Shown here piece by piece: positions 53,353 through 64,000 of a stretch of 64,000 nucleotides of DNA. How positions within the stretch are numbered: the stretch's first letter is position 1; every line of letters begins with the position of its first letter. This DNA is from Eunapius fragilis (taxonomy: Eukaryota; Porifera; Demospongiae; Spongillida; Spongillidae). The notes under the pieces are model-generated. The model was given only the letters and a program-made list of their open reading frames with translations, was not told the DNA's origin and ran no database searches. Location of the stretch: NCBI GenBank assembly GCA_963681505.1, contig OY811972.1, forward strand, positions 11,395,320 through 11,459,319, given 5' to 3'. The translations under genes and the position numbers were made by a program.

Positions 53353-53872
53353 ATTAAAGACCTTAATCTATACACACATTGGCCTACAACACTTGAATGC
53401 GCACACACAAAAACACGTAGAGCTCTACAGCTACGCTAAACTATATGCTCACACCTCCTCCATACCATTCTTCATCGAAACGAGGCGCTTATATAAGTTT
53501 AGGGATGTTCCGCTTAAGAAAGCGTCTCTGCCGCCCCACTAGTTTCATAGCTGCAAAGCCCATTTCTGTGCAACGAAGAAGACTATTATTACTCCAGTCC
53601 AAGTCTCGGTATACCTATATTCTGGTAACAGCCTAACCTCGTACCACCTCGTTCCCCATCGAATGATCCAGATCGGTGATCGATCGACGAATGATCGATC
53701 GATCGATCATCAACCATCGATTTAATCCCATCAAAAAGAATTTTGTGTCGAATCCGCATGATCGAATGAGATAAAGCGTCGAATGCAAATGATCGGTTAG
53801 AAAATTACGTCGATCCAAAAAATTTGATCGAATTACAGATGTGATCAATTTTGACCCAAACGGCGTTCCATA
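53206..53872 (-). repeat. Right TIR of the 8.35-kb element
   Basis: 667 bp. Carries a CA microsatellite (53260-53348) at the place of the left arm's GT tract and the mirrored GATCGATC block. More diverged from its partner than the arms of the 11-kb fold-back are from each other. Confidence 0.88.
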
Positions 53873-54657
53873 CAGTGGCGTAGCGAGGGGGGTTTAAGGG
53901 GTGGCCAAAATAGAAGAGAGGTTATTATTTGTCGCCCCAGCGCGATCGAACCCATGAACGCATTTTGTATCGGGCCAGAAGCAGACAGCATCTTCCTCCC
54001 CCCCCCCCCCCCCCCCCCCCCCCACCTACTATTCGCGAACTGAAAATCCTGTGTCCGCCTCTGGTACGAATAGCGCAGCGCAAGAGTTGGGGGGGCGCCA
54101 TTAGTGCATAATTTATGTCCCCGATTACACTACGCCCTGTCGCTCCAGGCAGGGGGAGGGGGTTGGGGGTCGCAACCCCCCCTTTCATAGAAGGTACCTC
54201 CCGCATCTTCGCTAAGCAGCCTCCCCCCACATTCTGAAGTGTACAACACCCCCCCCCCCCTCCCCCTTTAAAGCGTACAGAACCCCCCCCCCCCCCCGCT
54301 TTTCGTATCGTGGGTTTCAACCCCCTAATTTGGAAAATCCTGTATCCGCCCCTGTATAGCTCCTCCGCTTTTACGAGGTAGCCACGCCCAAAGCATGAGT
54401 GTTTTAAGCCCCTCCTCTTTGCCCCCTCGCAAAATAGTGGCTTGTTATAGTGAGAGGTGTAGCAGTAAATTACACTCCCCCAGTTATTTAGACTTTAATT
54501 AGGGCTATAGATAGTGATTGAGCTTATGCGTATGATGCTTAACCCCTGATCCCTGACACACTGCCCCTTTAGCAAATACATCCACACACCCCCCACCCAC
54601 ACCCACACCCACACCCAGGAGTCCCCCCCCCCCCCCCAATACATGTATGCATGCTAT
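53873..54657 (-). repeat. Right TIR of the Ginger-type element, middle segment
   Basis: Reverse complement of about 4305-5078, including the nested hAT-type block and the 'gtgtgggtgtgggtg' stretch. Homopolymer C tracts differ in length from the left arm's G tracts. Confidence 0.85.
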
Positions 54658-54830
54658 TGTAATGCAGGATTTATTAGTCTGCGCTTGCGCAGTACATTGT
54701 ATTGATGGAACCTTGTGTAATAGATTGTCACACGCACACCCGTGATCACACATATATATATATACCTTATTGTTGTATGTTTGTCAGTCTGTACCTCGTG
54801 TATACCTGCTATCAATCTTGGCCGCTTACA
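54658..54830 (+). repeat. 5' LTR
   Basis: 173 bp, TGTAA...TTACA ends. I found no difference from the 3' LTR. Contains a TATATATATATA stretch that could serve as a promoter element. Confidence 0.93.
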
Positions 54831-55299
54831 CTGGCGTAGTCGGCTCTACACGAGTTGGAATGTCCAAACCCTTGCTCCTACCTGAGCCCTACGGAGGCGA
54901 AGCGGGTGGCTGGGCGGAATGGGTGGACCATTTCGAGAACGTAGCCACTGTCAACAAGTGGGCCACTGGTGAGGAGAAATTAAAATGGCTGCATGAAGGT
55001 GCGTCTAACTGGGAAGGCTCAGACAGCGTTCAAGAAGTTGCCACAAGATGTGAAAGAAAACTACGGTGAGTGCATAAAATCCTTACAGCGCCGTTTTGAC
55101 CCTGACAGTAAGAGGCAACTCTACGTGGCCGAGTTAAGTGCCAGAACGAGGCGAAAGGACGAAGACTGGGCTACTTTCGGCGACGTATTGAGAGTTCTTG
55201 CGGACAAAGCGTATCCTGACCTGGAGGAGAAGGCAAGAGAACGTCTTGCATTAAACCAGTTCTTGGCACAAATTGAAAACGCCCAAGTCGCTTTCGGCG

Positions 55300-56032
55300 C
55301 AGTGGCGTAGCGAGGGGGGGGCAGGGGGGGACATATGTCCCCGGGCGCAGGGGTTTAGGGGCGCCAAAATAGCACAGATAATTATCGCGTTCGAACGGGC
55401 CCGCGGGGCGCGGGCACATCTTGAGTCTTGTTAACAAACATCTGCACTCGATCTGCACGCAAAGTTTTTAATTTATTTCTAATCACCGACATTGAAGATA
55501 CGGTACTGATACAATCGTCACCTCCATAATCCGTTGAATAAACAGTTCCAACTTCAGGGTTATCGCTCGCTGCCATTGTGAGCCTGTTATGCACAGACTC
55601 ACAATGGAGTGAGCGGTTAGCCATTATCGTACAGACAGGTACACATAGCGCCAGTCATATATAGCGCAAGGGTAGTTTTGCGGGGGCGGATACTTCCTCA
55701 ATGTAAACGATTGAATGTACGTGCGAAGGCATAGGTTGCTTGCGGAAGCAAATGCAGTGTATGCGAAAGTATCATGTTTTTGTGGCTTAAAAAGTGCTAA
55801 AGTTGCAAAGCGGCTGGGGCTCCGCCCCAGACCCTTTGGGTGAGCTTTGCATACCCCCTTGCTGGTATGATCGAGGCCCGGCATATCCCTCTCCACCCTT
55901 GCAGCTGCCTACCAACCCTCGCTGCAAAATCCTAGACCCACCCCTTTATTTGTAGGGGGGGGGGGGGGGGGGGGGGGGGGCGCCATTATTGCATTATGTC
56001 CCCGGGCGCTCAACCACCACACTACGCCACTG
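55300..56032. mobile_element. 733-bp hAT-type element inserted in the LTR element
   Basis: The ends are CAGTGGCGTAGCGAGG and CACACTACGCCACTG, with the 8-bp duplication TTTCGGCG on both sides (55292-55299 and 56033-56040), the classic hAT length. It contains a G tract of about 34 nt and no transposase. Related ends occur in the Ginger TIRs (about 4828-5073). Confidence 0.85.
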
Positions 56033-59000
56033 TTTCGGCGTGAAGCAGAAACGACCCACCAACGTCGAGGAGGCCGTCGTCGCAACAATTGAATTAGAGT
56101 CGTACTTGGGAAGCTCCGGTAAGCCGCTGCGAGTGAGCGCTGTGTCCCCACAGGAACCAGACCCAGATGTACGCGTACGCCGTGCAGACCGTGCTGAAGC
56201 TGTCGCAGCTGTCTCTCCACTTGATGAACCTCAGACGGTGAAGTTGCTTGGCGAGCGGCTACAACGGTTGGAGATGCTACTTGAGAGACAAGGGAGTTCC
56301 ACAAGGCCTCGGACAAGTAAGCAAACCGGGGAGGCTGAGAGTGGGAAACGCAAGGCTGTAGTCTGTTGGACTTGTGGCAAGAAAGGCCATATTGCAAGAT
56401 TTTGTCGGAGTCGCGCAACAGAGCAGCATCAGGGAAACTTCAGTCCCTCAGGTGGAAAGAGCCCACCACGTGAGGGAAGAAGACATGTAGAGGCTCAAAC
56501 TGATCAGTTGACTGTTCCTTCTCTTTCGGTAACTTGCGGGGTAAGTTACAGCGTAAAGGGAGTCATTGGGGTGGTAGCTATTGCATTCGTTGTTGATACG
56601 GGAGCAGCTGTATCTCTTATCCGCAAGGATGTCTGGACACAACTTGTAAACAGGGACAGTACACTTGTTCTTGAACAGTGGTCTGGAAAAAAGCTTGTAG
56701 GGGTCAATGGGGCTTCATTGTCTATATGTGGGTGTGGAAACATACAGGTTTTGTTCAAGGGTACTCCATTTATGGTCACTTGCATTGTAACTGATGACAT
56801 CACTATAGAGGCAATCCTTGGGTTGGATTTTTTTGGAAGCTAATAGTTGTGTGATTGATTGTGGTCAGAAGGTACTCACATTCCCCTCCCAAAAGCTTTC
56901 AATTCCATTCTTAAGCAAAACCACCACAGAACAAGGAGTTGCAACTGTTGGACTGGTCCTAAAAGAGAAAACAGTTGTTCCAGCAGGAAGTGAAATGGAA
57001 GTTATGGTAAAAATTGCTGGTCCAGTCACTAATGGTACGTGGTTTGTAGGACACAAGTCAGCCACTTGTAATGGTGTGATGGTGGCTAATGCAGTAGTGT
57101 CTCCAAGCAGTAATGTAGTACCAGTACGTATACTGAACCCACGTGATGAAATGGTGGTGCTGAAGAAAGGAACACAGATTGCAAGCATGGAGCTCCGGGA
57201 GCAAGATCCAGTGATCAACATATCTACAGTGATGAAGAATGCTGAAGTCTCACCGGAATGCCAGAACATTTTATGGGATTTGGTGTCTAAGGTTGGGAGT
57301 CACATTAGTGAGAGTGAAAGAGAACAACTCTATTCTCTTCTTGTGGAGTTTGCCGATGTTTTTTCTTTCAGCAGCAAGGACTTGGGCCGCACTAAAGAGC
57401 TGAAGCATCATATTTTCACCAGTGATGCTCAACCAGTGCACCTATCTCCACGTCGTATTCCTCAGGCACGCAGGGAGGAGCTCCGAGGCTTGCTGAGGGA
57501 CATGCTGGAGAGTGATGTAATCCAACAGTCTGACAGCCCTTGGTCCTCACCTATAGTGTTAGCAAAGAAGCATGATGGGACAACACGATTTTGCGTAGAC
57601 TACAGGAAGGTAAACGAAGTAACAAGAAAAGATGCCTACCCACTACCTCGAGTGGACGACACTTTGGACACACTGGTTGGCTCTAAATTCTTCCCCACAC
57701 TCGACCTTGCCAGTGGGTACTGGCAAGTGGAAGTGGCTCCCGAGGATCAACCTAAGACAGCCTTCACAACACCGGAAGGACTTTACCAATTCAAGGTAAT
57801 GCCATTTGGCTTATGTAACGCTCCAGCGACATTTCAGCGTTTAATGGATAGAGTCTTGAGTGGGTTAAAATGGTCGAGCTGTTTAATGTATTTTGACGAT
57901 ATAATTGTAGTAGGTACTACATTTCAGGAGCATTTGCATCACCTCACTAGTGTCTTCACTCGTCTGAGGGGGGCGGGTCTCAAGCTAAAACCAAAAAAGT
58001 GTACACTCTGCAGGCAGCAAGTAACATTTCTAGGCCATATAGTATCCACAGATGGTGTTGCAACAGATCCAAGCAAAACTGAGGCTGTGTCGAAGTGGTC
58101 CATTCCCCAGAACAGAAAAGAAGTTCAACAGTTTTTGGGGCTAGCCAATTACTATAGGCGTTTTGTAAAAGACTTTGCCTTGATCTCAAAACCACTACAG
58201 CGGTTGACAGAGAAAAACGCACCTTTCGAATGGACCATTGGATGCCAAAACGCTTTTGATGAATTGCGTAAACGTTTGGTTTCTTCCCCAGTCCTTGCAT
58301 ACCCAGATTATGAGCGACGTTTCATACTCGACACGGATGCAAGTGATGTTGGAATTGGTGCTGTGCTTTCACAGGTTAGTGATTGTGGTTCTGAGCGTGT
58401 TATTGCCTATGCGAGCAGATCGCTTACTAGGCCAGAGCAAAGGTATTGTGTAACACGTAAAGAATTATTAGCAGTTGTGGAATTTGTACATCATTTTAGA
58501 CAGTATCTCCTTGGGCGAGAATTCACCCTTCGAACTGACCATGGATCTCTGGTCTGGATCCGGAATTTTAAAGAACCGGAAGGTCAACTGGCTCGCTGGC
58601 TAGAGAGACTCCAGGAGTATAACTTCACCGTTGTGCACCGCCAAGGGGTGCGCCATTGTAACGCTGACGCCCTTTCCCGTGTCCCATGCAGGCAGTGCGG
58701 TAGGGACGAAGATGTAGAATCGGAGAACACCGTCATGGTAGGAGTGGTTTCCAATCCGTTCCAGAAATATACTCCAGCTGAGATGAGGCAGATGCAACTG
58801 GACGACTCAACCATCCAACCTGTTCACTGTGCTGTATCTTGTGGTCAACCAACGAGCCCTGATATTGTTAAATCGTGGAGTCGAGGAAGTCGTCTCCTGA
58901 TGCAACACCGGGACGCCCTCTGCATTTATGATGGTATCCTGTGGAAGAAATGCGTGGATGGAAGTAGAAGATTCCAGCAGCTCGTTTTACCCGCGAAGTT

Positions 59001-59854
59001 ACAAGTGGATGCTCTTCGCGATCTCCATCAAGGGGCTGTAGGCGGTCACATTGGAGAGGAGAAGATGAAACACAGACTGAAAGAGCGGTTTTACTGGCCA
59101 GGATGTACAGAAGCAGTTGGGGAGTGGTGTAGGAACTGCATAAGCTGCACCACGAGGAAGACGGTTGCCCCAAAGAGAAGGGCTCCTCTGCAAACCATTA
59201 AGGCTGGGTACCCGATGCAAATCGTGAGTGTAGATTTAATGGGCCCCCTTCCCGAGACTGAGGATGGCTGTAAGTATGTCATGGTAGCTGTGGACTGTTT
59301 TACCCGGTGGGTAGAAGTGTATGCTATACGGAACCAGGAGGCCACAACTGTTGCTAAAAAAACTTGTTGATGAAATGTTCTGCCGTTTTTCTCCTCCAGA
59401 ACAGCTCCACAGCGACCAGGGACGACAGTTTGAGTCAGATTTGGTGAAGGAGATATGCGAACTGTTGCAGATCAGAAAAACGCGCACCACGCCGTACCAC
59501 CCACAGTGCAATGGAATGGTGGAGCGGTTCAATCGGACTCTATTGGACATGCTTTCCACCGCAGTTGGCAACAATCAAGCTGATTGGCAGCAGCACATAC
59601 GTAAACTTTGTCTGGCTTACAACTCTAGCGTCCATTCCTCCACAGGATTTACTCCGTTCTTCTTGATGTTCGGGCGCCAGGCGAAGCTACCGATCGACCT
59701 GATGTACGGCACTAATCAGATGGAGCCGAACACTACCTCCGAGTATGCACGCTGCTTGAAAGACGCCTTGCAAGAAGCATACGCACTGGTGAGGGAGCGC
59801 TGTCAGGCCGAACATAAAAGGCAGAAAGAGCTGTATGACCAAAAAGTGCATGGG

Positions 59855-60456
59855 CAGTGGCGGCGGAAGGGGGGGGGCTGGGGGGTCTCGAGCCCCCCCA
59901 ATAATGACATAGGGGGGGCTCAGCCCCTCCTAAACAATAACCGGTATAGTACAATTGTTATTCCTTGCCCGCGAGATTGCTCGCGTATACCGTTAATGTT
60001 CGCCTGTGCCCGCGCATTTATATAATGACATCCAGAAAAGTCACCGTAGGCGACCGCTCGATGGGGAAAAGGGGGGCCCCCTCTCAACTCTCAACTAATA
60101 ATATTCATAGAGCTAGTTTTCTTGAATCGTAAGAGTTTTTTCGTGCATTAAAATAATTAGGGCATCGAAAGCTTCCACAATTCGCGAGGGAGGGCACCTC
60201 CCGGCCCCCCCCCCCCCCCCCCCCCCCCCCTATTAGCGTGCTTGACAATGTGAAGCGAAGGCTGTCCCGATTGATTGTTAGCTGAATGCCAAATGCTAAC
60301 AGTACAGATAGATTGTAATGGGTTGGGGAGTTCTTACTCCTCCCGCCCCCGGCAGACAAAAGGAATATTGTGAACAAATGCTCTCTTTGAATTCATGAAT
60401 TTAATTATCCTCGCTTTTAGAGCCCCCCCAATCTTATATACCTTCCGCCGCCGCTG
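59855..60456. mobile_element. 602-bp hAT-type element inserted in the LTR element
   Basis: The ends are CAGTGGCGGCGGAAGG and CCTTCCGCCGCCGCTG, with the 5-bp duplication ATGGG on both sides (59850-59854 and 60457-60461). Same end type as 19348-20052. Contains a C tract of about 24 nt. Non-autonomous. Confidence 0.82.
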
Positions 60457-60895
60457 ATGGGAAGCCATTTAGCCCGGGCGAGTTGGTGTGGTTACACTCC
60501 ACAGCTGTTCCTCGTGGTCGATCCAGAAAGCTACACCATCCTTGGAAAGGACCCTTTAAGGTCATGGAACGACTGGGCGAGACCACGTACAAAATCAAAA
60601 ACCTTCAAGGTCGGAGGAAAACAACATTTGTTCATTTTGACAGGCTCAAGCCGTGTGTAATATCCGATGACAAGCCAGAGAACACAGGGTCCAGAGAACA
60701 AGAACCAGTTGGTACAAATCTGGATCTGGTTGACAGCGATGACGATGATCCAGTACAGCAAGAAGAGGCAGCAGTCCCAGAAATTGCGAACCCACCTGTA
60801 CCACCCTTAAATGAACAACGCCGATACCCCGTGCGAGATAGACAACGCACACAGCGCTATGGAATATATGTGGAACACTAAAAAGAAGGGAGCAG

Positions 60896-61068
60896 TGTAA
60901 TGCAGGATTTATTAGTCTGCGCTTGCGCAGTACATTGTATTGATGGAACCTTGTGTAATAGATTGTCACACGCACACCCGTGATCACACATATATATATA
61001 TACCTTATTGTTGTATGTTTGTCAGTCTGTACCTCGTGTATACCTGCTATCAATCTTGGCCGCTTACA
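60896..61068 (+). repeat. 3' LTR
   Basis: 173 bp, matching 54658-54830. Preceded by the purine-rich tract 'aaaaagaagggagcag'. Confidence 0.93.
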
Positions 61069-61974
61069 CTATATTATCACCTTATCCATGTCAGATTATT
61101 CACTGTCCATTGTCAGGTAATAGCAATTTTAAGTTACACAAGGCATGTACCCCCCACCCCCCTCCTCCCCTAATGCATATTGCCATGCTACCTAAAAAAA
61201 AAAACATTTCCACCAATTCATATGGAAGCATGGCAATATGTGGCAGGGGAGGGGGAGGGGGCGGGGGTACATGTAACTGACTTTTATGTAACTTAAACTG
61301 ACTAGCAGTGAACAGTGCAATTTTCCAGGAGCAGCCTCTGATATTTAGATAGAATCAATGCCAATATATACCGGAAGAGGAGGGGGGAGGGGTACATGCC
61401 TTGTGTACATAAAATTGCTATTACCTGCCTCTAGAAATGAACAGTGAACCACTACTCAGAGACATTGCAGGTAACTGCAATTTAAAGTTACACAAATGTT
61501 CGTTGGCATGAACCCCCCCGCCCCCCCTCCCCCCCAACCCACCTCCTCATCCATATATTGCCATGCTATCTAACCATCCGAGACTGTTCTATCCATGTTC
61601 CTGACTAAGGGGAAATATTAATTGTCCATCACTTAAGTCAGCATGCAGCTAATAGCAATTACACAAGTGTCAGGTGGCATGCACCCTCCTCCCCCCCCCC
61701 CCCCCCCCCCCCCCTCAGCATAATTAAATTGCATCAGAGAGTGTTCTATCCGTGTTCCTGCAGGGTAGGGGGAAATATTAACTGTCTTTTTGTCCATTGC
61801 TGGAGTCAGGTAATAGCAATTGTAGGTTACACAAAGGTCAGTTGGCATGCACCTCAACCCCCCCCCCCCCCCCCCCCTCCATACCACATGACCTATGCTG
61901 CCTAAACATCAGAGAATGTCCCACAGTAGGTGAAACCATTCACTGTCCATGGTTGAAATAGATTTTCAGTAACA
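61069..61974 (-). repeat. Right TIR of the Ginger-type element, outer segment
   Basis: Reverse complement of 3425-4308. Carries the inverted G-tract (here C-tract) tandem units at 61080-61900 and ends in CAGTAACA. Confidence 0.88.
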
Positions 61975-61978
61975 CATG
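61975..61978. repeat. Target-site duplication CATG, right
   Basis: CATG directly after the CAGTAACA terminus, matching 3421-3424. The sequence outside has no similarity to the left flank. Confidence 0.6.
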
Positions 61979-61984
61979 CACAGT

Positions 61985-62400
61985 GCAAAAAGTTAGTTAT
62001 ACGATACTGTATATTTTTGCGTATATTGAAGAATACTCAAAATATACGCGTGTGTAGTATATTTTAAGTATACGACGGCGTATATTCAAGAATACGCATG
62101 TGTTAATTACGTCACTGTTTATATAGGCACCGCACTGCAAAAGGTTAGTTTTACGATACTGTATATTTTTGCGTATATTTGAAGAATACCCAAAATATAC
62201 ACCTGAGTAGTATAAGCCTGCGTATATTCAAGAATCCGCAAGTGTCGAATACGTCACTGTTTTTATAGGCACCACAGTGCAAACGTTAGTTTTATCATTA
62301 CCGTATATTTTTGCGAATACATGCACGCCGGAGTAGTATATTGTAATCCGCAAGCGTCACCGTTTATATAAGCACGTTTTCGATACACCAGTGAGTATTT
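61985..62400 (+). repeat. Tandem repeat of about 145 bp in the right flank
   Basis: About three units, each with 'gttagtt.tacgatactgta', 'tatttttgcgtata', 'caagaat.cgca.gtgt' and 'tacgtcactgttt.tatagg', starting near 61990, 62142 and 62284. The third unit is the most decayed. Confidence 0.8.
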
Positions 62401-62739
62401 TTATATCGTACTACCAACCGTGCATATTCAAATTCTTGTGTGTATATACTTGTGGGAATTTTTCAAATCCTTACACGTTAATAACCTACACCGCCTTGCA
62501 TGCGACAGTCAGCACATGTCAAAGACCGCGATTGATTTCATAATTGATTTAAAATCACTTGTAAAATGATCGCATGATTGACAGAACAGTATCTTATACG
62601 CAGGTGTGCTTTAAGCATCTATGAAATCAAAAATTGATTTTGACCCTGCGCATGCAGTATAAACGGAACCCAACACGATGATTATTGACGATAACATACA
62701 GTGTATTTGCTGTGTGCCAAACGAAGGCCCCACTTTTCT

Positions 62740-62832
62740 TATCGGACCAGAAGCAGACAGCAACCCCCCCCCCCCCCCCCTCCCAATTTTTCTTATATCA
62801 GGCCTGACCTGATATCCTGAACGCCACTGATT
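62740..62832. mobile_element. Fragment of a hAT-type short element
   Basis: Contains 'tcggaccagaagcagacagca' followed by a C tract, as in the nested elements of the Ginger arms (compare 53970-54025), and ends at 'aacgccactg'. Only one end is recognisable. Confidence 0.45.
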
Positions 62833-62924
62833 CAGTGTGGAATTCGATCGCAAAATCGAAGTCTAACTATACAGATCGATATAACTTACAAATTCCCTTC
62901 GCACACACTACATCCTACACTGTG

Positions 62925-63065
62925 CAAATAGTTTGTTATACGATACTGTATACTTTGGACTATACTTGAAATATACGCCGGATCAGTACATTTGAAATAT
63001 ACGACGTACTGTAGTATATTTCACGAATACACAACCGCACTTGCGTCACAGTTTACATAGGCAGC
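62925..63065 (+). repeat. Isolated unit of the 145-bp tandem repeat
   Basis: Starts 'actgtgcaaatagtttgttatacgata' and runs through 'gcgtcacagtttacatagg', matching the array at 61985-62400. It is separated from the array by unrelated sequence that includes the fragment at 62740-62832. Confidence 0.7.
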
Positions 63066-64000
63066 CATTAAAATGTTATGACCAAGCAATATTAACCCGT
63101 TGTGCGCTTATTACACTTGCAAATTCATTGGCCACAGCTAAAATGCTCTTCTCATCTTACAGGCTAGTGTAGCCACACTATAGTAAGTGCTCCGGTTATA
63201 ACTATATATGGCCGGTATGGGAGGGCCGGTTAATGCATACGTCAGGGGGTCACAACTGTTTTTTCTTCCCTCGGGGAATAAGTGGTCCGGTTAAAACCGT
63301 ACCTTGTCCTATAATCATACTTGTTTACAGATGCTGACATGGTCATTTTAGCATCCTTTTAGCGAACAAAAGTCAAGCTGTAGCCACTATCGGTCGACGA
63401 ATGGAGCACTCCATGTATGTATACGTACTGGTTACTCGAAGCTATCCCCTATCAAATTTTTTACCACAGCCACTTGCGAGCGTGAGTATATATGTATTGT
63501 ACTGGTACATGATCGCATGTTAGCTGTATACTAAATTATGTATACAGCGGATATTGCATTTATACAAATAAACTTTAGAAGTAATTAGTTTCCACAATGT
63601 CAGATCCTTAGGCTAGTAAATATGATTTCGGGTTCTCCAGAAATCTCATCGAGGTGCCATCGCTTCCTTGCATGGTAACAGACATGCTATGATTCATTGT
63701 GTTGGTGACGATCTTTGGTGCTCTTTCTGACATGAGCGATGGTATAGGGCTGCTCCAATTAGGAATGTGATTTGCTTACCGCACGTGACTTGTAAATTTT
63801 AGGCGGGCTACACGGCCAACTCCTACCGGAAACGGACGCCAAATGAAGTCACACCCTGGCGTTACGCCTATGACGATCGTACCGTATACGCAACTGAATT
63901 TCTATCACTGGCGTTACGCACCTTATTTTGGAAACAATACACCAGTGAATGGATCGGGAGATATACGCCCGGGTAAAATAATTGACGTATCGCAATTGCT
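63066..64000. other. Unassigned right flank
   Basis: No gene, RNA or element end recognised. Confidence 0.45.

Larger units (their letters stand above)
45526..53872. mobile_element. 8.35-kb element with 0.67-kb TIRs and 6-bp target duplication
   Basis: The ends are TATGGAACGCCGTTTGGGTC and its complement. CAGTGG lies on both sides (45520-45525 and 53873-53878), and the left Ginger arm shows the empty site with a single CAGTGG (reverse complement of about 5065-5090). Terminal repeats are 45526-46190 and 53206-53872. The interior holds a hAT fragment, a short hAT-type element and unassigned sequence; no transposase of its own was recognised. 6-bp duplications occur in IS3EU, Dada, Polinton and some hAT groups. 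The TAT...ATA ends best suit IS3EU (from memory), and nothing Polinton-like is encoded. Confidence 0.8.
54658..61068 (+). mobile_element. Ty3/Gypsy LTR retrotransposon with two nested DNA-element insertions
   Basis: Fossil copy. LTRs of 173 bp bound it, with the 4-bp duplication CTAT outside (54654-54657 and 61069-61072). The empty site is preserved in the left Ginger arm near 4297-4311. Parts in order: primer-binding-like TGGCGTAGTCGG after the 5' LTR; gag region from about 54859 with a CCHC knuckle near 56370-56410; protease (DTGA) near 56590; reverse transcriptase about 57450-58000 (YFDDI); RNase H about 58320-58700; integrase zinc site and core about 59030-59850; integrase end about 60480-60880; purine-rich tract just before the 3' LTR. 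This pol order is that of Ty3/Gypsy. The copy is broken, with about three breaks counting the two insertions. Matching LTRs point to a recent arrival. Confidence 0.93.

Noticed and set aside
45526-53872. Polinton identity for the 8.35-kb element (6-bp duplication and long ends would fit)
   Set aside because: It is too short, has no Polinton genes, and its termini start TATGG.
55909-56418. Minus-strand open frame of 169 codons
   Set aside because: It runs across the border of a hAT-type insertion and a G tract opposite the gag region of the LTR element; a shadow frame.

Overview
The window is animal (metazoan) nuclear DNA that consists almost entirely of mobile elements inserted inside one another. 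The evidence for an animal genome is: introns of about 60-80 nt with GT..AG borders in a transposase gene; a TRPA-type ion-channel gene with ankyrin repeats that is now broken; a Ty3/Gypsy element; many hAT-type short elements; and long GT/CA, G and C tracts. A marine invertebrate is likely. A demosponge is my best guess, at low confidence, since no single-copy marker gene is present.

The main result is that 3425-61974 can be read as a single Ginger-type DNA transposon. Its two ends read TGTTACTG...CAGTAACA, and both sides carry the 4-bp direct repeat CATG (3421-3424 and 61975-61978). The terminal inverted repeats (TIRs) are about 2.5 kb long: 2512 bp on the left and 2538 bp on the right once later insertions are subtracted. 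The body is about 3.6 kb and carries a six-exon minus-strand gene (41549-44516) for a Ginger/Gypsy-type integrase joined to an OTU cysteine-protease domain. The native length is about 8.6 kb. It has grown to 58.5 kb through five large insertions, three of which are proven by an empty site in the opposite TIR arm: (1) a 19.3-kb unit at 5468-24732; (2) an 11-kb fold-back element at 25340-36308; (3) a 4.9-kb fold-back element at 36363-41272; (4) an 8.35-kb element at 45526-53872; (5) a Ty3/Gypsy LTR element at 54658-61068, which itself holds two hAT-type insertions.

Layout: 1-3420 is left flank, rich in micro- and minisatellites. 3425-5467 is the left Ginger TIR. 5468-24732 is the 19.3-kb unit: 0.87-kb inverted ends, a TRPA-like pseudogene at 7329-12333 with palindromic elements in its introns, fossil Gypsy pieces, hAT-type elements, and a duplicated fold-back module. 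24737-25205 is the rest of the left TIR. 25340-36308 is a fold-back element built on a 27-bp satellite. 36363-41272 is a fold-back element built on two other minisatellites. 41549-44516 is the transposase gene. 44669-61974 is the right TIR with insertions (4) and (5). 61979-64000 is right flank with tandem repeats of about 145 bp.

Elements (3) and (4) begin with the same TATGGAACGC terminus and have 6-bp target duplications. Element (2) begins TATGGG and is flanked by TATATA. They look like one family of large fold-back elements that carry satellites in their arms. No intact host gene was recognised. Very long open frames in the satellite and microsatellite regions are by-products of stop-free repeats, not genes.
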